Below are positions 43,666 through 51,779 of a DNA stretch of 64,000 nt, one piece after another. The stretch's first letter is position 1. Each line of letters starts with the position of its first letter. Position numbers and translations under genes: made by a program. This stretch comes from an uncultured Paracoccaceae bacterium (lineage in GTDB: Bacteria; Pseudomonadota; Alphaproteobacteria; Rhodobacterales; Rhodobacteraceae), in contig CANLPZ010000001.1 in NCBI GenBank assembly GCA_947493145.1, forward strand, positions 1-64,000, given 5' to 3'. The notes under the pieces are model-generated. The model saw nothing but the letters and a program-made list of their open reading frames with translations, was not told the origin of the DNA and did no database searches.

Positions 43666-44870
43666 TCCCCACCAAACCAATGCCCGAAAAAGAATTCATT
43701 GCCTTAGCGGCAATGCTGTTCGCCACGATCGCCTTTACGATCGATGCGATGCTTCCTGCGCTTGGGATCATCGGGACTGAACTGTCACCTGCGGATCCGG
43801 AACGTGCGACTTTGATTGTCGGGGTGTTTATTTTGGGTATGGGGATCGGAACACTTTTTGCTGGTGCGCTATCTGATGCCTTTGGCCGGAAACCCGTTAT
43901 TGTTGGGTCCTATTTATTTTTCATCGGTGGCGCATTGGTATGCGCACTCGCGCCAACACTTGAATTGATGTTGTTTGGCCGCCTTATCCAAGGGCTCGCT
44001 GTCGCAGGTCCGCGCGTCGCAGGACAAGCGATGATCCGCGATCTTTATTCTGGACCCAAAATGGCATCGATCATGTCCCTGACCATGATGATTTTCGGAT
44101 TGGTTCCCGCCATCGCACCGCTTTTGGGTCAGGCGGTCATGTCTGTCTTTGGCTGGCGCGCCATTTTTGTGGCGGTCGCCCTGTTCGGTGTGATCGCAAG
44201 CCTGTGGTTGCTGACGCGCCAGCCCGAAACCTTGGCGGTCGAAAATCGTCAGCCGATGCGAATTGGAAAAATTATTGAAGCGACAAAATACGCGCTTTCG
44301 AACCGTGTATTTCGGTTTTCTGTTGCCGTTCAAACTTTTCTATTTGGGGCATTGATTTCAATGATTTCAACGGTCCATCCAATTTATGATCAGGTCTTTG
44401 ATCGCGGCGAAGAATTCCCGCTTTGGTTTGGGCTAATGGCTGTTTTGTCGATGCCCGCGAGTTTCGCCAACAGCCGGATCGTCGCTAAAACGGGAATGCG
44501 CGCAATTATTCAAACCACGCTATATGCGCAGTTGGTGATAACAGGTATCGTTGGTGTGTATTTCTGGACCCAAGGACATATTCCGTTTCCGCTGTTTTTC
44601 GTTTGGAACACAAGCGTGTTCATCATGGTTGGGTTTACCTTTGGCAACCTAACGACACTGGCGATGGAACCCATGGGTAAATTCGCGGGGCTGGCGGCCA
44701 GCATCCTTGGGGCGGTTTCAACCGTGTTTTCCGTGGCGATTTCGATCCCAGTTAGCCAAATGTTTGACGGCACGCCACGCACGCTGATCCTTGGTGTTTT
44801 CGGATCGGTTTTGGCCGCTGTTGTGTTGATGTTGTGGTTGGGTCCACGACGCCCCACGGATTTATCGTAA
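43662..44870 (+). CDS. Bcr/CflA-type multidrug efflux MFS transporter
   Basis: The ATG at 43662 overlaps the upstream stop (ATGA) and gives 402 aa. It is a 12-helix major-facilitator protein with the N-terminal FTIDAMLPALGIIGTEL and the loop GALSDAFGRKPVIVGSY (motif A), characteristic of the Bcr/CflA drug-efflux group. Substrate unknown. It converges on mfd with a 6-bp gap. Confidence 0.88.
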   Translation: MIPTKPMPEKEFIALAAMLFATIAFTIDAMLPALGIIGTELSPADPERATLIVGVFILGMGIGTLFAGALSDAFGRKPVIVGSYLFFIGGALVCALAPTLELMLFGRLIQGLAVAGPRVAGQAMIRDLYSGPKMASIMSLTMMIFGLVPAIAPLLGQAVMSVFGWRAIFVAVALFGVIASLWLLTRQPETLAVENRQPMRIGKIIEATKYALSNRVFRFSVAVQTFLFGALISMISTVHPIYDQVFDRGEEFPLWFGLMAVLSMPASFANSRIVAKTGMRAIIQTTLYAQLVITGIVGVYFWTQGHIPFPLFFVWNTSVFIMVGFTFGNLTTLAMEPMGKFAGLAASILGAVSTVFSVAISIPVSQMFDGTPRTLILGVFGSVLAAVVLMLWLGPRRPTDLS

Positions 44871-44876
44871 AACCAC

Positions 44877-47800
44877 TTAACCCGCGGCTTTCTTTTTGGC
44901 CTTCTTTTCGTTGGCAAGCTTTTGCGCCAGATCACGCGCAATGGCAAAAGCGCCTTGGATTTTGTCCTTGTCGCGTTTCCAATCACGGCGAATGACGATC
45001 TTGTTGTCCTTTACCTTGGCCAAGCCGTTTTGTTCGTTGATAAATTCAACCAAGGCCGTGGGGGACGCAAATTTGTCGTTGTGGAATTGAATGGTCGCGC
45101 CCTTTGGCCCCCCATCCAGTTTCGCGATCCCTGCCCGTTTACACATCGCTTTGATCCGCACAACCAGCATAAGCGTATTCACCTCGCGCGGCAATTTGCC
45201 AAAGCGGTCGATCAGTTCGGCGGCGAAGCCTTCCATTTCGACTTTGGACCCAAGGCCGGACAACCGGCGATATAGCCCAAGCCGCACATCCAGATCGGGG
45301 ACGTAATCCTCTGGGATCAAAACCGGAACGCCCAGATTGATCTGAGGCGCCCATTGACCATCATCAACGATGCCTTCGGCCTCGCCAGATTTGATCTTTG
45401 AAATCGCCTCTTCCAACATGGACTGATACAGCTCATAGCCGACTTCGCGCATGTTGCCGGACTGTTCCTCGCCAATCAGGTTGCCAGCACCACGAATGTC
45501 TAAATCTTGGGACGCCAACGTGAACCCTGCCCCCAAACTGTCGAGCGATCCAAGCACCCGAAGCCGTTTTTCCGCCTGTGGCGTCAGCGGGTTGCGCGGT
45601 TTGGTGGTCATATAGGCATAGGCGCGGGTTTTCGATCGCCCTACGCGACCACGGATTTGATAAAGCTGAGCCAACCCAAACATATCGGCGCGGTGCACAA
45701 TCATCGTATTGGCGGTCGGGATATCCAGCCCGCTTTCCACAATGGTGGTGGCGACCAGAACGTCATATTTCCCATCATAGAACGCATTCATGCGATCATC
45801 CAATTCACCCGCGGCCATTTGGCCATTGGCCACAACATATGAAACCTCGGGCACATGGGATTTTAGGAACTCTTCGATCTCGGGGATGTCGCTGACACGC
45901 GGCACCACGAAAAAACTTTGCCCCCCACGATAATGTTCGCGCAACAACGCCTCGCGCAGCGTAACACTGTCAAATTCGCTGACATAGGTTCGGATCGCCA
46001 AACGGTCGACAGGTGGTGTTCCGATAATTGACAGTTCGCGAACACCTGACAACGACAATTGCAATGTTCGTGGGATCGGCGTCGCGGTCAACGTCAGCAC
46101 GTGGATATCGGTTCGCAACTGTTTCAACGCTTCTTTATGGCCGACACCAAACCGCTGTTCTTCGTCGATGATCAACAATCCAAGGTTCGAAAAACGCACG
46201 CCTTTAGCAAGCAAGGCATGCGTGCCAATGACAATATCAACGGTTCCACGTTTCATCGCCTCGCGGGTGTCATTGGCTTCTTTTGCACTAACAAAACGTG
46301 ATAACTGTCTGACTTCTAATGGGAAACCTCGGAAACGTTCCGCAAAGGATTTGTAATGCTGACGTGCCAACAAAGTCGTGGGCGCAATAACCGCAACCTG
46401 CACGCCCGACATGGCGGCGATAAAGGCCGCGCGCATGGCGACCTCAGTTTTGCCAAAGCCCACATCGCCGCAAACCAATCGATCCATCGGACGGCCCGAC
46501 GCCATGTCGCTCAACACATCCTCGATTGCGGACAGCTGGTCGTCGGTTTCTTGGTACGGGAACCGCGCGCTAAAGGCATCCCACATCCCATCTGGGGCTT
46601 CCATAATCTGCGCGGTGCGCAATTCACGTTCTGCAGCCACACGAATTAACCGATCGGCGATCTCGCGAATGCGTTCCTTTAGCTTTGCCTTTTTGGCCTG
46701 CCACGCTCCACCGCCCAAACGGTCCAGCAATCCTTCCTCATGTCCAAATTTGGACAAAAGTTCAATGTTTTCAGCAGGTAAATAAAGCCGCGCGCCCTCG
46801 GCGTATTCAAGGAACAAACAATCATGCGCGGCACCGGCAGCTGTGATCAGTTCCATGCCCTTAAACCGACCAACGCCGTGGTCCACATGGACCACCAAAT
46901 CCCCAGGCGACAGGCTTTGCGTCTCTGTCAGGAAATTTTCCGCCTTACGGCGTTTTTTACTGGTGCGGATCAGCCGGTCGCCCAACACATCCTGTTCCGA
47001 AATCACCGTCATTTCCGGTGTTTCAAACCCATGTTCCAAGGCCCAAACCGCCAAATGAACGCCGGATTTTCCAACACCGTCAAGGTTTCGGATCGGAACA
47101 ACCTCATGGATGCCTTCGTCTTCGATCAAACCCGTTAATCGTTCACGCGCACCTTCGGAATAGCTGGCGATTACAACTGGACCGTCGGCTAATTTTGCTT
47201 GAATATGATCCCTTAAAACACTGAAAAGGCTTATATTTTCAATTTGACGCTCTGGTGAAAAGTTCCGACCGATCCGTCCACCGGCATCCACCACGCCCAT
47301 TCCGACCGCTTGAGGCAACGGTGCAAGTTGTACAACGCGACGATCCGCCAGCTCTGCCTGCCATGACGCATCATCCAGATACAACAGCTCAGGTGGCGCG
47401 GGCTTATAAACCGTGTCCATGCGCGATTTTTGGGTCAATGCCTCTTTGCGGTTGTCATATTGATCGGCGATGCTGTCCCACCGCGCCAATCGCGCCGCTG
47501 TCACCTGATCGTCCAACATAACGCTTGCGGTCGGCAAATAATCGAACAAGGTTTCAAGCCGCTCATGAAAGAACGGCAACCAATGTTCAACGCCTGCATG
47601 TTTACGCCCTGCGCTTACCGCTTCGTACAACGGATCGTCGGTTCCTGCGGCGCCAAATTCGATACGATACGTTTGCCGAAACCGCGTGATTGCAGCGTCG
47701 TCCAAAATGACCTCGGATACGGGGGCCAATTCAATCGCGTTTAGCTTTTCAGTGGTGCGTTGACTTACCGGATCGAACCGGCGCGCACCATCCAACACAT

Positions 47801-48338
47801 CACCAAACATATCCAACCGGATTGGCCCGCTTTCACCGGGGGGAAAGATATCAATGATCCCGCCACGTACCGCGTAATCACCCGGTTCCATAACGGTTGG
47901 GCTTTGCGTAAATCCCATGCGGACAAGAAACGATTTCAACGCCGCCTCGTCTATCCGTTTCCCGACCTGCGCTGTAAATGCAGACTCTTTCAAAACATCG
48001 CGCGCAGGTACTTTTTGGGTTGCGGCATTCAATGTCGTCAACACAACGAACCCGTCAGGCAGGCCTGCCACCAACGCGGCCAAGGTCGCCATGCGCGCCG
48101 CAGACACATCCGCATTCGGCGAAACGCGGTCAAACGGCAAACAATCCCAACCCGGGAATTCGATCACCGGTACAGACGGCGCAAAAAACGCCAAGGCCGA
48201 TTTCATTGCCGCCAATCGTTTGTCGTCTCGGGCAACATGCACAACAGCTTGACCATTTTTGGTCAATTCTTGAACGATCAGTTGCGCGTCGAACCCTTCG
48301 GGCGCGCCAGAAAGCGTGATATGTTTGGAAGCGGTCAT
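44877..48338 (-). CDS. mfd: Transcription-repair coupling factor Mfd
   Basis: A 1153-aa protein of typical length. The N-terminal UvrB-like part, the RNA-polymerase-interaction domain (GDLVVHVDHGVGRFKGME), helicase motif I (CGDVGFGKTE), DEEQ box (IIDEEQRFGVGHKE) and the C-terminal RQA/motif VI region (QIRGRVGRSKTRAYAY) are all in order. It removes stalled RNA polymerase at lesions and recruits UvrA. It ends with a Lys/Ala-rich tail. No damage is seen. Confidence 0.97.
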   Translation of the reverse strand: MTASKHITLSGAPEGFDAQLIVQELTKNGQAVVHVARDDKRLAAMKSALAFFAPSVPVIEFPGWDCLPFDRVSPNADVSAARMATLAALVAGLPDGFVVLTTLNAATQKVPARDVLKESAFTAQVGKRIDEAALKSFLVRMGFTQSPTVMEPGDYAVRGGIIDIFPPGESGPIRLDMFGDVLDGARRFDPVSQRTTEKLNAIELAPVSEVILDDAAITRFRQTYRIEFGAAGTDDPLYEAVSAGRKHAGVEHWLPFFHERLETLFDYLPTASVMLDDQVTAARLARWDSIADQYDNRKEALTQKSRMDTVYKPAPPELLYLDDASWQAELADRRVVQLAPLPQAVGMGVVDAGGRIGRNFSPERQIENISLFSVLRDHIQAKLADGPVVIASYSEGARERLTGLIEDEGIHEVVPIRNLDGVGKSGVHLAVWALEHGFETPEMTVISEQDVLGDRLIRTSKKRRKAENFLTETQSLSPGDLVVHVDHGVGRFKGMELITAAGAAHDCLFLEYAEGARLYLPAENIELLSKFGHEEGLLDRLGGGAWQAKKAKLKERIREIADRLIRVAAERELRTAQIMEAPDGMWDAFSARFPYQETDDQLSAIEDVLSDMASGRPMDRLVCGDVGFGKTEVAMRAAFIAAMSGVQVAVIAPTTLLARQHYKSFAERFRGFPLEVRQLSRFVSAKEANDTREAMKRGTVDIVIGTHALLAKGVRFSNLGLLIIDEEQRFGVGHKEALKQLRTDIHVLTLTATPIPRTLQLSLSGVRELSIIGTPPVDRLAIRTYVSEFDSVTLREALLREHYRGGQSFFVVPRVSDIPEIEEFLKSHVPEVSYVVANGQMAAGELDDRMNAFYDGKYDVLVATTIVESGLDIPTANTMIVHRADMFGLAQLYQIRGRVGRSKTRAYAYMTTKPRNPLTPQAEKRLRVLGSLDSLGAGFTLASQDLDIRGAGNLIGEEQSGNMREVGYELYQSMLEEAISKIKSGEAEGIVDDGQWAPQINLGVPVLIPEDYVPDLDVRLGLYRRLSGLGSKVEMEGFAAELIDRFGKLPREVNTLMLVVRIKAMCKRAGIAKLDGGPKGATIQFHNDKFASPTALVEFINEQNGLAKVKDNKIVIRRDWKRDKDKIQGAFAIARDLAQKLANEKKAKKKAAG

Positions 48339-48380
48339 AGGGCGTTTTTATCCTGCTGGTCGCTGGCTTCAACCGCCAAG

Positions 48381-48908
48381 TCACCCCCCCAGAACATTCA
48401 CCGCGTTATTTTGGTACATCCCCCACATCGAGGTGATCAAAATTGAAAACATACCGATGAACTGCGTTGCCGTCCGGTGGCGCAGCATTTGTTTATACAG
48501 CTCTTCATCCGCCAAACCGCGGTTATGGATTTTTTGCGCTGTCAAAAGGCTAAGCCCTGCAACAATCGACATCGGAAAAGCCAGCAAAAAAACCGCTTGC
48601 GCAAATTCGACCCAATACACAAACGCCAAAATTCCGAGGCCCGTTAAAAAGAAACAGGCAAATGCGCTGAGCCACATTCCAGACACGCGTGCGATATAAA
48701 GCATCCGGTTGTTGTTTACCCGTACTATGTCGTGAAAATCTTCGGCGGCTTGACCGCCATCTTTGCGCGCGCGTTGGAGCATGTCATAAGGGACACCCAA
48801 CACCCAATGGCTTGCGGTTGACCAGACAACAGCCAATGCGATCCAATACCAAAGGTTCGAAAAGGATCGCATATCGATCAATTCGAAAACTGCACCGTAC
48901 CAATCCAA
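48381..48908 (-). CDS. Conserved Rhodobacterales membrane protein (sometimes labelled SufBCD-complex component)
   Basis: A 175-aa protein with hydrophobic segments near 17-37, 75-95, 98-125 and 150-165 and a strongly conserved-looking start DWYGAVFELIDMRSFSNLWYWIALAVVWS. I recall close relatives in roseobacter genomes carrying the label 'component of SufBCD complex', but nothing in the sequence supports an iron-sulfur role. It lies 42 bp upstream of mfd. Function unknown. Confidence 0.7.
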   Translation of the reverse strand: MDWYGAVFELIDMRSFSNLWYWIALAVVWSTASHWVLGVPYDMLQRARKDGGQAAEDFHDIVRVNNNRMLYIARVSGMWLSAFACFFLTGLGILAFVYWVEFAQAVFLLAFPMSIVAGLSLLTAQKIHNRGLADEELYKQMLRHRTATQFIGMFSILITSMWGMYQNNAVNVLGG

Positions 48909-49039
48909 AATTTCCGCCCCTTACGTGCCTGTATTGCTTGTTTTGGCGACCTTAACTTTGCCGTCGGGCAATTCCTACCCTTGAGTGCAAACAAAATCCA
49001 TGCCAACCAGCATTGGTATATGAATTTTAGGGGTCCCCC

Positions 49040-50041
49040 ATGAAAACGCCGATTGCCGCTGATTTCCCAAAAGGCCGTTTCCGCCGTCTTCGCTCCAGCG
49101 CGGGCTTGCGAAATATGGTGCGCGAAACGGTGCTTACGCCGCATGATTTTATTTGGCCAATCTTCGTTATGGATGGAACCGATGGCGCAGAACCGATTGC
49201 ATCCATGCCGGCAGTGTCACGACTGACTGTGGATCGTGCTGTCGTGGCCGCTAAGGAGGCTTATTCACTCGGCATTCCCGCCATCTGCATTTTCCCCTAT
49301 ACAAATCAAGGGCTAAAGACCGAAGATTGCGCTGAGGCATGGAACCCCAACAACCTTAGCAACCGAACCGTTCGCGCGATCAAAGACGCTGTTCCGGATA
49401 TGGTTGTTATGACCGATGTTGCGCTTGATCCCTATAACATCAATGGACACGACGGATTTGTTGTTGAGGGGGAAATCGTGAATGACCAAACGGTCGAAGC
49501 GTTGGTTAAAATGACGCTATCGCAGGCCGAGGCTGGCGCGGATATCATCGGTCCATCCGATATGATGGACGGGCGCATTGGCGCGATGCGTGATGCATTA
49601 GAAAGCAATGGGCACAAAAACGTTGCGATCCTGTCCTATTCCGCGAAATACGCCAGCGGGTTTTACGGCCCCTTCCGCGATGCTGTTGGTGCGTCGGGCG
49701 CATTAAAGGGGGACAAGAAAACCTATCAAATGGATCCTGCCAACACCGACGAAGCGATCCGATTGGTGCACCGCGACCTGAACGAAGGCGCAGATATGGT
49801 GATGGTCAAACCTGGGATGCCGTATTTGGATATCTGCCAGCGTGTAAAAACTGAATTCGGTGTCCCGACCTTTGCCTATCAGGTCAGCGGCGAATACGCG
49901 ATGATCAACGCGGCGGCGCAAAACGGATGGCTCGACCATGATCAGGTCATGATGGAAAGCCTTTTGGCGTTCAAACGTGCGGGCTGCGACGGGATACTTA
50001 CCTACTTTGCCCCTGCTGCTGCCAAAATTTTGAACGGCTGA
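49040..50041 (+). CDS. hemB: Delta-aminolevulinic acid dehydratase (porphobilinogen synthase), zinc-independent type
   Basis: A 333-aa HemB with active-site lysines Lys203 (YSAKYASGFYGPFRDA) and Lys257 (VMVKPGMPYLD). Where zinc enzymes have three cysteines, this one reads DVALDPYNINGHDG (126-139), as in the Mg-type or metal-independent enzymes of Bradyrhizobium and Rhodobacter. It joins two ALA molecules into porphobilinogen for haem. The region just upstream holds an imperfect inverted repeat. Confidence 0.96.
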   Translation: MKTPIAADFPKGRFRRLRSSAGLRNMVRETVLTPHDFIWPIFVMDGTDGAEPIASMPAVSRLTVDRAVVAAKEAYSLGIPAICIFPYTNQGLKTEDCAEAWNPNNLSNRTVRAIKDAVPDMVVMTDVALDPYNINGHDGFVVEGEIVNDQTVEALVKMTLSQAEAGADIIGPSDMMDGRIGAMRDALESNGHKNVAILSYSAKYASGFYGPFRDAVGASGALKGDKKTYQMDPANTDEAIRLVHRDLNEGADMVMVKPGMPYLDICQRVKTEFGVPTFAYQVSGEYAMINAAAQNGWLDHDQVMMESLLAFKRAGCDGILTYFAPAAAKILNG

Positions 50042-50158
50042 GTTCTGCTTATTTCGCGCGCCACAGGTGACATGTTGTGAAATTCGGCCTATAGTCGCGC
50101 AAGACCCGCCAGATAAGGACGGGCATATATAACAACGGCAAAAAGTCAGGCGAACGAG

Positions 50159-50722
50159 ATGAGCAGTTTCTCAAGACGTAAATTCATGACATTGGGCGCG
50201 GTTGCGTCCACAGCGGCCCTTGCGGCCTGTGGCAATGGTGTTGGCAGCCAAGGTGCGGAAACCATTGACGCCCGTGTCGACGCGACATTGAACCATATGT
50301 ACCGCGAATACCCTGGAACGGTTGACCTGCGCAACAAAGCGGCCGGTATGTTGGTCATGCCGCTAGTGACCGAGGCCGGATTTGGCATTGGTGGCGGATA
50401 TGGGCGCGGTGCGCTGCGCGTTGGCGACACAACGGTTGATTATTATTCCGCGGCCAAAGCAAATGTTGGTTTGCAATTTGGCGCACAGCAATATGCACAC
50501 GTGCTGTTTTTCATGACGCAAGACGCCTTGATGAGCTTTCGTCGTTCGAACGGATTTGCCGCCGGTGCCGATCTGGAATACGCGGTATCGGACGTGGGCG
50601 AAACGCTGCGCGCGGAAACCACCACATCACTGGCCCCAATTATCGCGGTTGTATTCGCCCAAGCAGGTTTGCGCGTCGGCGCCACGCTTGAAGGCACAAA
50701 ATACACCCGAATTATTCCGTAA
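50159..50722 (+). CDS. SYLF/YSC84-domain lipoprotein with Tat-like signal
   Basis: A 187-aa protein. The N-terminus carries SRRKFMTLG, a twin-arginine motif, followed by a hydrophobic stretch and lipobox LAAC near residue 23, so it is probably a Tat-exported lipoprotein. The rest is a SYLF/YSC84 (Las17-binding) domain with FGIGGGYGRGAL and LAPIIAVVFAQAGLRVGATLEG. Eukaryotic SYLF domains bind phosphoinositides; the bacterial role is unknown. Confidence 0.82.
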   Translation: MSSFSRRKFMTLGAVASTAALAACGNGVGSQGAETIDARVDATLNHMYREYPGTVDLRNKAAGMLVMPLVTEAGFGIGGGYGRGALRVGDTTVDYYSAAKANVGLQFGAQQYAHVLFFMTQDALMSFRRSNGFAAGADLEYAVSDVGETLRAETTTSLAPIIAVVFAQAGLRVGATLEGTKYTRIIP

Positions 50723-50740
50723 CACGGATAATCCATATAA

Positions 50741-50769
50741 AAGGGCGGGCGTTTTCGCCCGCCTTTTTT
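50741..50769 (+). terminator. Terminator after the SYLF lipoprotein gene
   Basis: GGCGGGCG and CGCCCGCC with a TTTT loop, flanked by A and T runs; 19 nt after the stop. It may also serve the convergent gene. Confidence 0.88.
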
Positions 50770-50819
50770 CAATATTACCTAAATCCTGCCAAACGTTGAT
50801 CAGGTTGGGTGAGTACGCT

Positions 50820-51698
50820 TTAATCCGCGTTCAACGCACGTAAGCGTTTGATAAGGCTCGACGTATCATCACGTCCGCCACCCATATTCTGAACATCTTT
50901 GTAAAACTGATCAACCAACGCCGTCAGCGGCAGGCTTGCCCCATTTTCATCCGCCGTGTCCAAACAAATTCCCAAATCCTTGCGCATCCAATCGACGGCA
51001 AAGCCATAATCGAATTTTCCATCAACCATGGTTTCATAACGGTTTTCCATCTGCCAACTGCCGGCTGCACCGGTTTTGATCACATCGACAACGGCTTTCG
51101 CATCAAGCCCCGCACGTTCGGCGAAATGTAATCCTTCGCTCAATCCCTGAACAACGCCGGCGATACAGATTTGATTGACCATTTTGGTCAATTGTCCCGC
51201 GCCGCTGTCCCCCAGCCGACGACAGGCTTTCGCATAGACTGCCATAATCGGTTCTGCGGCGTCATAGGCGGATTGATCTCCGCCGCACATAATCCCCAAC
51301 TGACCATTTTCTGCCCCCGCCTGACCGCCAGACACAGGCGCATCGACAAAATTCAGGCCTTTTTCCTGTGCAACCGCATAAAGTTCACGTGTAACCGCCG
51401 CAGAAACCGTGGTGTGATCGACAAACAACGCGCCCGTTTCCATCGCAGCAAGCGCGCCGTTTTCCCCGATACAAACGGATCGCAAATCATCATCGTTGCC
51501 GACACAGGCCATGACAAACTCTGCATCTTTTACCGCGTCCGCAGGCGTCGCACCAAAGCGGCCGCCATGTTCTGCAACCCATTTTTCGGCCTTGGCTGTC
51601 GTTCGGTTATATACGGTGACAGAATGACCCGCGGCTTGCAAATGCCCCGCCATCGGATACCCCATAACTCCCAATCCCAGAAACGCTACGTTTGCCAT
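50820..51698 (-). CDS. Beta-hydroxyacid dehydrogenase (3-hydroxyisobutyrate dehydrogenase / tartronate-semialdehyde reductase family)
   Basis: The ATG at 51698 after GAGGGG gives 292 aa. Rossmann motif GLGVMGYPMA, substrate-binding DAPVSGGQAGAENGQLGIMCGG and catalytic-lysine region GQLTKMVNQ are the family marks. It reduces or oxidises a short beta-hydroxyacid with NAD(P). Between 3-hydroxyisobutyrate dehydrogenase and GarR/GlxR-like enzymes the choice is open. It diverges from the acylase gene. Confidence 0.87.
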   Translation of the reverse strand: MANVAFLGLGVMGYPMAGHLQAAGHSVTVYNRTTAKAEKWVAEHGGRFGATPADAVKDAEFVMACVGNDDDLRSVCIGENGALAAMETGALFVDHTTVSAAVTRELYAVAQEKGLNFVDAPVSGGQAGAENGQLGIMCGGDQSAYDAAEPIMAVYAKACRRLGDSGAGQLTKMVNQICIAGVVQGLSEGLHFAERAGLDAKAVVDVIKTGAAGSWQMENRYETMVDGKFDYGFAVDWMRKDLGICLDTADENGASLPLTALVDQFYKDVQNMGGGRDDTSSLIKRLRALNAD

Positions 51699-51779
51699 GT
51701 GATCCCCTCTTGCACCTGTTGCCTGACTTGTGGGAAACCTTAGTGATACCAAACAGATCGTCAACCAAATGGGGAAGTT

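Noticed and set aside
49000-49019. Imperfect inverted repeat ATGCCAA/TTGGTAT upstream of hemB
   Set aside because: One mismatch and no known motif; too weak to call an operator.
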